A stretch of 64,000 nt of DNA. Source: Rhinopithecus roxellana. Its lineage: Eukaryota; Chordata; Mammalia; Primates; Cercopithecidae. The notes below the pieces were generated by a model. That model saw only the letters and a program-made list of their open reading frames with translations, was not told the DNA's origin and did not search any database. Position 1 is the stretch's first letter. Each line of letters begins with the position of its first letter. The position numbers were made by a program, and so were the translations under genes. This document shows, piece by piece, positions 45,774-57,152 of the stretch. The stretch spans positions 35,844,611-35,908,610 of the forward strand of contig NC_044555.1 in assembly GCF_007565055.1 (NCBI RefSeq), read 5' to 3'.

Positions 45774-48700
45774 TGGATAAAAAGTGAAGACCCATTGGTG
45801 TGCTGTATTCGGGAGACCCATCTCATGGGCAAAGACCAACATAGGCTCAAAATAAAGGGATGGAAGAAAATCCACAAAGCAAATGAAAAGCAAAAAATCA
45901 GGGGTTGCAATCCTAGTCTCTGACAAAACAGACTTTAAAACAACAAAGTTTAAAAAGACAAAGAAGGACATATTGGTCAAGGGAAAAATTTAACAAGAAG
46001 AGCTAACTATCCTAAATACATATGTACCCAATACAAGAGTACCCAGATTCATAAAACAAGTTCTTTGAGATGTACAAAGAGACTTAGACACCCATACAAT
46101 ATAGTGGGAGACTTTAACATCCCACTGACAATATTAGACAGATCGAGACAGAAAACTAGCAAGGATTTTCAGGACTGCAACTCAGCTATGGATCAAGTGG
46201 ACCTAATAGACATCTATAGAACTGTCAACCCCAAATCAACAGAATATACATTCTCCTCAATGCCACATGACACTTACTCTAAAATCGATCACCTAATTTA
46301 AAGTAAAACATTCCTTAGCAAATGCAAAAAACTGAAATCATAACAGTCTCTCAGACCACAGTGCGATCAAATTAGAACTCAGGATTAAGAAACTTACTCA
46401 AAACCACACAATTACATGGAAATTGAACAACCTGTTCCAGAATGACTCCTGGGTAAATAATAAAATTAAGGCAGAAATCAAGACGTTCTTTGAAACCAAT
46501 GATCAAAAGGAGACAACATACCAAAATCTCCAGGACACAGCTAAAGGAGTGTTAGCAGGGAATTTTATAGTACTAAATGCCCACATCAGAAAGCTAGAAA
46601 GATCTCAATTTGACATTCTAACATCACAATTAAAAGAGCTAGAGAAGCAAGAACAAACAAATCCAAAAGCTAGTAGAAGACAAGAAATGACTAAGATTAG
46701 AGCAGAACTGAAGGAGATAGAGAGATGAAAAACGCTCCAAAAAATCAATGAACCCAGGAGCTGATTTTTTGAAAAGATTAACAAAATAGAAAGACAACTA
46801 GATAGACTAATAAAAAAGAATATAGAGAAGAATCAAATAGACACAATAAAAAATGGTAAAGGGGAGATCAACACTGACTCCACAAAAATACAAACTACCA
46901 TCAGATAATATTATAAACACCTCTATGCAAATAAACTAGAAAATCTAGAAGAGATGGATAAATTCCTGGACACACATACACTCCCAAGACTAAACCAAGG
47001 AGAAGTCAAATCCTTGAATACACCAATAATAACAAGTTCTGAAATTGAGGCAGTAATTAATAGGCTACCAACCAAAAAAAGCTCAGGAACAGATGGATTC
47101 ACAGCCGAATTCTACCACAGGTACAAAGAGGGGCTGGTACCATTCCTTCTGAAACTATTCCAAACAATTAAAAAGGTGGGACTCCTCCCTAACTCATTTT
47201 ATGAAGCCAGCATTATCCTGATACCAAAACCTGATAGAGGCACAACAAAAAAAGGAAACTCCAGGCCAATATCCACGATGAACATTGATGCAAAAATCCT
47301 CAATACAATACTGGCAAACAGAATCCAGCAGCATATTAAAAAGTTTATCCACCATGATCAAGTCAGCTTCATCCCTGGGATGCAAGGCTACTTCAACATA
47401 TACAAATCAATAAACACAATCCATCATATAAACAGAACCAAAAAAAAAAAAAAAAAAAAAACCACCAAAAACACATGATTATCTCAATAGATGCAGATAA
47501 GGCCTTTGATAAAATTCAACATCCCTTTATGTTAAAAACTCACACTAAAATAGGTATTGATAGAACATATCTAAAAATATTAAGAGCTAATTATGACAAA
47601 CCCACAGCCAATATCATATTAAATGGGCAAAAGCTGGGAGTATTCCCTTTGAAAACTGGTACAAGACAAAGATGCCTTCTCTAACTGCTCCTATTCAGCA
47701 TAGTATTGGAAGTTCTAGCCAGGGCAATCAGGCAAGAGAAAGAAATAAAAGGTATTCAATTAGGAAAAGAGGAAGTCAAATCGTCCCTGTTTGCAGATGA
47801 CATGATTGTACATTTAGAAAACACCATCATCTCAGCCCAAAATCTCCTTAAGCTGATAAGCAACTTCAGCAACGTCTCAGGATACAAAATCAATGTGCAA
47901 CTATCACAAGCATTCCTATACACCAGTAACAGACAAACACAGAGCCAAATCATGAGTGAACTCCCATTCACAATTGCTACAAAAAGAATAAAATGCTTAG
48001 GAATCCAACTTACAAGGGATGTGAAGGACCTCTTCAGGGAGAACTACAAACCACTGCTCAACGAAATAAAAGAGGACACACAAAAAAATGGAAGAACATT
48101 CCATGCTCATGGATAGAAAGAATCAATATCATGAAAATGGCCATATTGCCCAAAGTAATTTATAGATTCAATGCTATCGCCATCAAGTTACCACTGACTT
48201 TCTTCACAGAATTGGAAAAATCTACTTTAAATTTCATATGGATCCGAAAAAGAGCCCACATATCCAAGACAGTCCTAAGCAAAAAGAACAAAGCTGGAGG
48301 CATCAGGCTACCTGACTTCAAACTATACTACAAGGCTACAGTAACCAAAACAGCATGGTACTGGTACCAAAACAGATATATAGACCAACAGAACAGAACA
48401 GAGGCCTCAGAAATAACAACACACATCTACAGCCATCTGATCTTCAACAAACCTGACAAAAACAAGCAATGGAGAGAAGATCGCCTATTCAATAAATGGT
48501 TGTGGGAAAACTGTCTAGCCATATGCAGAAAACTGAAACTGGACCCTTTCCTTATACCTTATACAAAGATTCAATCTAGATGGATGAAAGACTTAAATGT
48601 AAAACCAAAAATCATAAAAAAAAACCTTTGAAGAAAACCTAGGCAATATCATTCAAGACACAGTTATGGGTAAAAGCTTTATGATGAAAACACCTAAAGC

Positions 48701-49708
48701 AATTGCAACAAAAGCCAAAATTGACAAATGGGATTTAATTAAATTAAGAGCTTCTGCACAGCAAAAGAAACTATCATCAGAGTGAACAGCAACCTACAGA
48801 ATGGGAGAAAATTTTGGCCATCTACCCATCAACAAAGGTCTAATATTCATTATTTATAGGACCTTAAACACATTTACAAGAAAAAAGCCAAACAGCCCCA
48901 TCAAAAAGTGGGCAAAGGATATGAGTGGACACTTCTCAAAAGAAGACATTTATGTGGCCAACAAACATGAAAAAAAGCTCAACATCACTGATCATCAGAG
49001 AAATGCAAATCAAAACCACAATGAGATACCATCTCATGCCAGTTAGAGTGGTGATTATTAAAAAGTCGAGAAACAATAGATGCTGGCTAGGCTGTGCAGA
49101 CACAGGAATGCTTTTACGCTGTTGGTGGGAATGTAAATTAGTTCAACCATTATGGAAGACAGTATGGCAATTCCTCAAGGATTTAGAAGCAGAAATACCA
49201 TTTGACCCAGCAACCCCATTACTGGGTATATACCCAAAGGAATATAAATTATTATACTATAAAGACACATGCACATGTCTGTTTATTGCAGCACTATTTA
49301 TAATAGCAAGGTCATGAAACCAATTCAAATGTCCATCATTGATAGACTGGATGAAGAGAATATGGTACATTTACACCATGGAATACTACTCAGCCATAAA
49401 AAGAATGAGATCATGTCCTTTGCAGGGACATGGATGAAGCTGGAAGCCATCATCCTCAGCAAACTAACACAGGAACAGAAAACCAAACACCGCATGTTCT
49501 CACTCATAAGTGGAAGTTGAACAATGAGAACACATGGACACAGGGAGGAGAACAACACACACCAGGGCCTGTTGGGGGTTGGGGGCAAGGGGAGGGAACT
49601 TAGAGGATGGATCAATAGGTGCAGCAAACCACCATGACACATGTATACCTATGTAACAAACCTACACATTCTGCACATGTATCCCCAAACTTAAAATAAA
49701 ATAAAAGA
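45774..49708 (+). mobile_element. 5'-truncated primate L1 (ORF2 onward)
   Basis: The element begins within the ORF2 endonuclease ('agtgaagacccattggtgtg') and runs to a 3' UTR ending 'cccaaacttaaaataaaataaaag'. ORF2 survives in pieces: endonuclease C-terminal frame 46065-46301, then 46423-46728, RT frames 46954-47478, 47475-47684 and 47706-48116 (with the FADD catalytic box near 47788-47799), and C-terminal frames 47993-48631 and 48925-49317. Frameshifts and stops separate them, and a 22-base A run at 47440-47461 adds another break. The target duplication was not resolved. Confidence 0.92.
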
Positions 49709-50002
49709 GGTCATGGGAGCTTTCTCCCTCTTTCTGCCATGTGAGGACACAGGTAGAAGGTGCCACATTTGAAGCAGAGAGCTGGTCCTTAACAGACACT
49801 AAATTTGCTAGCCCCTTCATATAGAACTTTCAAGCTTCCAGAATTGTGAGTAATACATTTCTTTGGTTATAAGTTACCCAGTGTAGGGTATTTTGTTATA
49901 GAAACTGGAAGAGACTAGACAGAAATGTGTACAAAGAAGTGGAGGTGCTGCGGTAACAAATACCTAAAATGCAGAAGCAGCTTTGAGACTGTGTAACAGC
50001 AT

Positions 50003-51041
50003 GGGGGCGGAGCAAGATGGCCGAATAGGAACAGCTCCAGTCTCCAACTCCCAGTGCAAGCAACACAGAAGACCGGTGATTTCTGCATTTTCAACTGAGG
50101 TAATGGGGTCATCTCACTAGGGAGTGCCGGACAATTGGTGCTGGTCAACTGCTGCAGCCCGACCAGTGAGAGCTGAAGCAGGGTGAGGAATCACCTCACC
50201 TGGGAAGCGCAAGGGGGAAGGGAATCCCTTTTCCTAGCCAGGAGAACTGAGACACACAACAACTGGAAAATCGGGTGACTCCCACTCAAATACTGCGCTT
50301 TAAGCAAACGGGCACACCAGGAGAATATATCCCACACCTGGCCGGGAGGGTCCCACGCCCATGGAGCCTCCCTCATTGCTAACACAGCAGTCTGCAATCT
50401 AAACGCAAGGCAGCAGTGAGGCTGAGGGAGGGGCGCCCGCCATTGCTGAGGCTTAAGTAGGTAAACAAAGCCGCTGGGAAGCTCTAACTGGGTGGAGCTC
50501 ACAGCAGCTCAAGGAAACCTGCCTGTCTCTGTAGACTCCACCTCTGGGGACAGGGCATGGTTAAAAACAACAACAACAACAACAAAAGCACCAGGAACTT
50601 CTGCAGACGCAAACGACTCTGTCTGACAACTTTGAAGAGAGCAGTGGATCTCCCAACACGGAGGTTGAGATCTGAGAATGGACAGACTGCCTGCTCAAGT
50701 GGGTCCCTGACCCCTGAGTAGCCTAACTGGGAGACATCCCCCACTAGGGGCAGTCTGACACCCCACACCTCACAGGGTGGAGTACACCCCTGAGAGGAAG
50801 CTTCCAAAGTAAGAATCAGACAGGTACACTTGCTGTTCAGCAATATTCTATCTTCTGCAACCTCTGCTGCTGATACCCAGGCAAACAGGGTCTGGAGTGG
50901 ACCTCAAGCAATCTCCAACAGACCTACAGCTGAGGGTCCTGACTGTTAGAAGGAAAACAATCAAACAGGAAGGACACCTATACCAAAACCCCATCAGTAC
51001 GTCACCATCATCAAAGACCAGAGGCAGATAAAACCACAAAG
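50003..51041 (+). promoter_or_regulatory. L1 5' UTR with internal promoter
   Basis: The 1.04-kb GC-rich leader begins 'gggggcggagcaagatggcc'. A YY1-type site CAAGATGGCC lies at 50013-50022, the position at which YY1 directs L1 transcription start (established for primate L1). An ACA/CAA repeat at about 50563-50586 lies in the middle. Three untemplated-looking bases (cat) lie between the target duplication and the L1 start. Antisense frames of 103 and 114 codons overlap the region. Confidence 0.9.
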
Positions 51042-52058
51042 ATGGGGAAAAAGCAGGGCAGAAAAGCTGGAAATTCAAAAAATAAGAGTGCATCTCCCCC
51101 TGCAAAGGAGCGCAGCCCATCGCCAGCAACGGATCAAAGCTGGTCAGAGAATGACTTTGACGAGATGAGAGAAGAAGGCTTCAGTCCATCAAACTTCTCA
51201 GAGCTAAAGGAGGAATTACGTACCCAGCGCAAAGAAACTAAAAATCTTGATAAAAGAGTGGAAGAATTGATAGCTAGAATAATTAATGCAGAGAAGGTCA
51301 TAAACGAAATGACAGAGATGAAAACCATGACACGAGAAATACGTGACAAATGCACAAGCTTCAGTAACCGACTCGATCAACTGGAAGAAAGAGTATCAGC
51401 GATTGAGGATCAAATGAATGAAATGAAGCGAGAAGAGAAACCAAAAGAAAAAAGAAGAAAAAGAAGTGAACAAAGCCTGCAAGAAGTATGGGATTATGTA
51501 AAAAGACCAAATCTATGTCTGACTGGGGTGCCTGAAAGTGAGGGGGAAAATGGAACCAAGTTGGAAAACACTCTTCAGGATATCATCCAGGAGAACTTCC
51601 CCAACCTAGTAGGGCAGGCCAACATTCAAATTCAGGAAATACAGAGAATGCCACAAAGATACTCCTCGAGAAGAGCAACTCCAAGACACATAATTGCCAG
51701 ATTCACCAAAATTGAAATGAAGGAAAAAATCTTAAGGGCAGCCAGAGAGAAAGGTCGGGTTAGCCACAAAGGGAAGCCCATCAGACTAACAGCAGATCTC
51801 TTGGCAGAAACTCTACAAGCCAGAAGAGAGTGGGGGCCAATATTCAACGTTCTTAAAGAAAAGAATTTTCAACCCAGAATTTCATATCCAGCCAAACTAA
51901 GTTTCATCAGTGAAAGAGAAATAAAATCCTTTACAGATGAGCAAATGTTTAGAGATTTTGTCACCACCAGGCCTGCCTTACAAGAGACCCTGAAGGAAGC
52001 CCTAAACATGGAAAGGAACAACCGGTACCAGCCATTGCAAAAACATGCCAAAATGTAA
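51042..52058 (+). CDS. L1 ORF1 protein, intact
   Basis: This is an uninterrupted 338-codon frame, the same length as human L1 ORF1p. It starts MGKKQGRKAGNSKNKSASPP and ends in KHAKM. The N-terminal 50 residues are basic and disordered. Residues about 52-150 form a heptad-rich coiled coil (trimerisation). An RRM-like domain follows at about 157-252, then the C-terminal domain with the basic RNA-binding surface (RREWGPIFNVLKEKNFQPRI region near residues 264-285). In L1 elements ORF1p binds L1 RNA and acts as a nucleic acid chaperone in the ribonucleoprotein. A 63-base spacer separates it from ORF2. This copy is an old insertion, so expression is not implied. Confidence 0.95.
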   Translation: MGKKQGRKAGNSKNKSASPPAKERSPSPATDQSWSENDFDEMREEGFSPSNFSELKEELRTQRKETKNLDKRVEELIARIINAEKVINEMTEMKTMTREIRDKCTSFSNRLDQLEERVSAIEDQMNEMKREEKPKEKRRKRSEQSLQEVWDYVKRPNLCLTGVPESEGENGTKLENTLQDIIQENFPNLVGQANIQIQEIQRMPQRYSSRRATPRHIIARFTKIEMKEKILRAAREKGRVSHKGKPIRLTADLLAETLQARREWGPIFNVLKEKNFQPRISYPAKLSFISEREIKSFTDEQMFRDFVTTRPALQETLKEALNMERNNRYQPLQKHAKM

Positions 52059-52121
52059 AGACCATCGAGGCTAGGAAGTAACTGCATCAACTAACGAGCA
52101 AAACAACCAGTTAATATCATA

Positions 52122-55100
52122 ATGGCAGGATCAAGTTCACACATAACAATATTAACCTTAAATGTCAATGGACTAAATGCTCCAATTAAAAGACACAGAC
52201 TGGCACACTGGATAAAGAGTCAAGACCCATCAGTCTGCTGTATTCACGAGACCCATCTCACATGCAGAGACATATATAGGCTCAAAATAAAGGGATGGAG
52301 GAAGATCTACCAATCAAATGGAAAACAAGAAAAAGGCAGGGGTTGCAATCCTAGTCTCTGATAAAACAGACTTTAAACCATCAAAGATCAAAAGAGACAA
52401 AGAAGGCCATTACAAAATGGTAAAGGGATCGATTCAACAGGAAGAGCTAACTATCCTAAATATATATCCACCCAATACAGGAGCACCCAGATTCATAAAG
52501 CAAGTCCTTAGAGACTTACAAAGAGACTTAGACTCCCATACAACAATAATGGGAGACTTCAACACTCCACTGTCAACATTAGACAGATCAACGAGACAGA
52601 AAGTTAACAAGGATATCCAGGAATTGAACTCATCTCTGCACCAACCGGACCTAATAGACATCTATAGAACACTCCACCCCAAATCAACAGAATATACATT
52701 CTTCTCAGTACCACATCACACTTATTCCAAAATTGACCACATAATTGGAAGTAAAGCACTCCTCAGCAAATGTAAAAGAACAGAAATTATAACAAACTGT
52801 CTCTCAGACCACAGTGCAATCAAACTAGAACTCAGAACTAAGAAACTCAATCAAAACCACTCAACTACATGGAAACTGAACAACCTGCTCCTGAATGACT
52901 ACTGGGTACATAACGAAATTAAGGCAGAAATAAAGATGTTCTTTGAAACCAATGAGAACAAAGATACTACATACCAGAATCTGGGACACATTTAAAGCAG
53001 TGTGTAGAGGGAAATTTATAGCACTAAATGCCCACAAGAGAAAGCAGGAAAGATCTAAAATGGACACTCTAACATCACAATTAAAAGAACTAGAGAGGCA
53101 AGAGCAAACACATTCAAAAGCTCGCAGAAGGCAAGAAATAACTAAGATCAGAGAAGAACTGAAGGAGATAGAGACACAAAAAAACCCTCCAAAAAATCAA
53201 TGAATCCAGGAGTTGGTTTTTTGAAAAGATCAACAAAATTGACAGACCGCTAGCAAGACTAATAAAGAAGAAAAGAGAGAGGAATCAAATAGACACAATA
53301 AAAAATGATAAAGGGGATATCACCACGGACCCCACAGAAATACAAACTACCATCAGACAATACTATAAACACCTCTACGCAAATCAACTAGAAAATCTAG
53401 AAGAAATGGATAATTTCCTGGACACTTACACTCTTCCAAGACTAAACCAGGAAGAAGTTGAATCCCTGAATAGACCAATAGTAGCCTCTGAAATTGAGGC
53501 AATAATTAATAGCCTACCAACCAAAACAAGTCCAGGACCAGATGGATTCACAGCTGAATTCTACCAGAGGTACAAGGAGGAGCTGGTACCATTCCTTCTG
53601 AAACTATTCCAATCAATAGAAAAAGAGGGAATCCTCCCTAACTCATTTTATGAGGCCAACATCATCCTGATACCAAAGCTTGGCAGAGACACAACAAAAA
53701 AAGAGAATTTTAGACCAATATCCCTAATGAACATCGATGCAAAAATCCTCAATAAAATACTGGCAAATCGGATTCAGCAGCACATCAAAAAGCTTATCCA
53801 CCATGATCAAGTGGGCTTCATCCCTGGGATGCAAGGCTGCTTCAACATTCGCAAATCAATAAACGTAATCCAGCATATAAACAGAACCAAAGACAAGAAC
53901 CACATGATTATCTCAATAGACGCAGAAAAGCCTTTTGACAAAATTGAACAGCCCTTCATGCTAAAAACGCTCAATAAATTTGGTATTGATGGAACGTACC
54001 TCAAAATAATAAGAGCTATTTATGACAAACCCATAGCTAATATCATACTGAATGGCAAAATCTGGAAAAATTCCCTTTGAAAACTGGCACAAGACAGGGA
54101 TGTCCTCTCTCACCATTCTTATTCAACATAGTGTTGGAAGTTCTGGCTAGGGCAATCAGGTAAGAGAAAGAAATCAAGGGTATTCAGTTAGGAAAAGAAG
54201 AAGTCAAATTGTCCCTGTTTGCAGATGACATGATTGTATATTTAGAAAACCCCATTGTCTCAACCCAAAATCTCCTTAAGCTGATAAGCAACTTCAGCAA
54301 AGTCTCAGGATACAAAATCAATGTGCAAAAATCACAAGCATTCTTATACACCAGTAACAGACAAACAGAGAGCCAAATCATGAATGAACTTCCATTCACA
54401 ATTGCTTCAAAGAGAATCAAATACCTAGGAATCCAACTTACAAGGGATATAAAGGACGTCTTCAAGGAGACAAACCACTGCTCAGTGAAATAAAAGAGGA
54501 CACAAACAAATGGAAGAACATATCATGCTCATGGATAGGAAGAATCAATATCGTGAAAATGGCCATACTGCCCAAGGTTATTTATAGATTCAATGCCATC
54601 CCCATCAAGCTACCAATGAGTTTCTTCACAGAATTGGAAAAAACTCCTTTAAAGTTCATATGGAACCAAAAAAGAGCCCGCATTGCCAAGACAATCCTAA
54701 ATCAAAAGGACAAAGTTGGAGGCGTCACGCTACCTGACTTCAAACTATACTACAAGGCTACAGTAACCAAAACAGCATGGTACTGGTACCAAAACAGAGA
54801 TATAGACCAATGGAACAGAACAGAGTCCTCAGAAATAATACCACACATCTACAGCCATCTGATCTTTGACAAACCTGAGAGAAACAAGAAATGGGGAAAG
54901 GATTCCCTATTTAATAAATGGTGCTGGGAAAATTGGCTAGGCATAAGTAGAAAGCTGAAACTGGATCCTTTCCTTACTCCTTATATGAAGATTAATTCAA
55001 GATGGAATAAAGACTTAAATGTTAGACCTAATACCATAAAAATCCTAGTAGAAAACCTAGGTAATACCATTCAGGACATAGGCATGGGCAAGGACTTCAT

Positions 55101-55941
55101 GTCTAAAACACCAAAAGCAATGACAACAAAAGCCAAAATTGACAAATGGGATCTCATTAAACTAAGGAGCTTCTGCACAGCAAAAGAAACTACCATCAGA
55201 GTGAACAGGCAACCTACAGAATGGGAGAAAATTTTTGCAATCTACTCATCTGACAAAGGGCTAATATCCAGAATCTACAAAGAACTCAAATATACAAGAA
55301 AAAAACAAACAACCCCATCAAAAAGTGGGCAAAGGATATGAACAGACATTTCTCAAAAGAAGATATTCATACAGCCAACAGACACATGAAAAAATGCTCA
55401 TCATCACTCGCCATCAGAGAAATGCAAATCAAAACCACAATGAGATACCATCTCACACCAGTTAGAATGGCAATCATTCAAAAGTCAGGAAACAACAGGT
55501 GTTGGAGAGGATGTGGAGAAATAGGAACACTTTTACACTGTTGGTGGGATTGTAAACTAGTTCAACCATTATGGAAAACAGTATGGCAATTCCTCAAGGA
55601 TCTAGAACTAGAAGTACCATATGACCCAGCCATCCCACTACTGGGTATATACCCAGAGGATTATAAATCATGCTGCTAATAAAGACACATGCACACGTAT
55701 GTTTATTGCGGCACTATTCACAATAGCAAAGACTTGGAATCAACCCAAATGTCCATCTGTGACAGACTGGATTAAGCAAATGTGGTACATATACACCATG
55801 GAATACTATGCAGCCATAAAAAAGGATGAGTTTGCATCCTTTGTAGGGACATGGATGCAGCTGGAAACCATCATTCTTAGCAAACTATCACAAGAACAGA
55901 AAACCAAACACCGCATGTTCTCACTCATAGGTGGGAACTGA
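52122..55941 (+). pseudogene. L1 ORF2 (endonuclease / reverse transcriptase), disrupted
   Basis: The normal ORF2 start (MAGSSSHITILTLNVNGLNA) is present at 52122, with the endonuclease N-motif and the catalytic ETH site (HETHLTCRD near residues 42-50). Frames then shift near 52330, 52985, 53190, 54065, 54470, 55310 and 55675, and a nonsense codon (TAA at about 54159-54164) lies in RT. The RT catalytic FADD box is intact in sequence (54218-54229), as are the fingers/palm phrases in 53406-54080. The C-terminal zinc-knuckle-like cysteine region lies in frame 55338-55679. With at least eight lesions the element cannot mobilise itself. Confidence 0.93.
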
Positions 55942-56187
55942 ACAATGAGATCACTTGGACTCGGGAAGGGGAACATCACACACCGGGGCCTATCATGGTG
56001 AGGGGGGAGGAGGGAGCGATTACATTGGGAGTTATACCTGATATAAATGATGAATTGATGGGTGCTCACGAGTTGATGGGTGCAGCACACGAACATGGCA
56101 CAAGTATACATATGTAACAAACCTGCACATTATGCATATGTACCCTAGTACTTAAAGTATAATAAAAATAAAAATAAAAAAAAAAAA

Positions 56188-57152
56188 GTGACAACCCACA
56201 GAATGGGAGAAAATATTTGCAAACTACCCGTCTTACAAGGGATTAATAACAAGAATATACAAGGAGCTCAAACAACTCTGTAGGGAAAAGAGTCTAATAA
56301 TCCAATTTAAAAATACACAAAAGATTTAAATACATACTCCTCAAGAAGACACACAAATGGCAAACAGGCATATGAAAAGGTGCTCAACATTATTGACCAT
56401 CAGAGAAATGCAAATCAAAACTACATATCATCTCACTCCAGTTAAAATGGCTTTTATCCAAAACATAGACAATAAAAATGCTAAAGATGTAGAGAGAGGG
56501 AACCCTCGTACACTTTTGGTGGGAATGTAAATTAGCATAACCACTATGGAAAACAGGGTTTTTTTGGCTTTTTGTTCCTCAAAAAACTAAAAATAGAGCT
56601 ACCACGTGATCCAGCATCCCATAGTTGGGTATATAATCAAAAGAAAGGAAATCAGAGTATTGAAGGGATATCTGCACCCCCATGTTTGTTGCAGCACTGT
56701 TCACAATAGCCAAGATTTGGATGCAACCTAAGTGTCCATCAACAGATGAATGGATAAAGAAAATGTGGTACATATACACAATGGAGTACCATTCAGCCAT
56801 AAGAAAAAATGAGATCTTGTCATCTGCAACAACATGGATGGAGCCGGAGGCCATTAAGGTAACTAAAATAAGCCACCCCAGAAAGACAAACATTGCATGT
56901 TCTCACTTATTTGTGGGATCTAAAAATCAAAACAATTGAACTCATGAAGATAGAGAGTAGAAGGATCGTTACCAGAGGCTGAGGAGGGTAGCAGTGGAGT
57001 GGGGTAGAAATGTGGGAATGGCTAATGAGTAACGAAAAACATAGAATGAAAGAGACCCAGTATTTGATAGCACAACAGGGGGATTATAGTCAATAATAAT
57101 CAAATTGTACATTTTAAAATAATAAAAACAGTATAATTGGAAAAAAATAAAA
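56188..57152 (+). mobile_element. 3'-transduced segment: older L1 (L1MA/L1PB-like) ORF2 end and part of 3' UTR
   Basis: The segment starts mid-ORF2 ('cacagaatgggagaaaatat') and follows L1 order through 'cagttaaaatggcttttatc', 'gtttgttgcagcactgttc' and 'ccagaggctgaggagggtag' to 'caattgaac'-type 3' UTR text. It stops short of the normal L1 3' end. An AATAAA at 57121-57126 precedes the A tail. The 85- and 104-codon frames here (56682-56939 plus, 56579-56893 minus) are L1 ORF2 C-terminus and its antisense. Confidence 0.85.

Larger units (their letters stand above)
50003..57152 (+). mobile_element. Full-length L1PA-type element plus a 3'-transduced older L1 segment, one insertion unit
   Basis: A complete L1 (5' UTR, ORF1, ORF2, 3' UTR with AATAAA and A-rich end at about 56187) is followed without a break by about 950 bp of a different, older L1 3' region (56188-57140) and then a second A tail (57141-57152). 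The duplication 'gagactgtgtaacag' (49985-49999) and 'gaaactgtgtaacag' (57153-57167) flanks the whole unit. The host MaLR interior reads straight on after it. No duplication flanks the young L1 alone. An AATAAA (57121-57126) lies 14 bases before the second tail. See the separate entries for ORFs and regulatory parts. Confidence 0.88.

Noticed and set aside
45124..45980. Minus-strand open frames of 223 and 122 codons
   Set aside because: Most of their length is the antisense of the Alu at 45443-45760, which has familiar long antisense frames. The remainder is L1 and MaLR LTR sequence. There is no cellular domain.
49709..49999. Apparent short unique segment between two L1 elements
   Set aside because: It is the continuation of the inner MaLR 5' LTR (to about 49920) and the beginning of its interior, not unique sequence.
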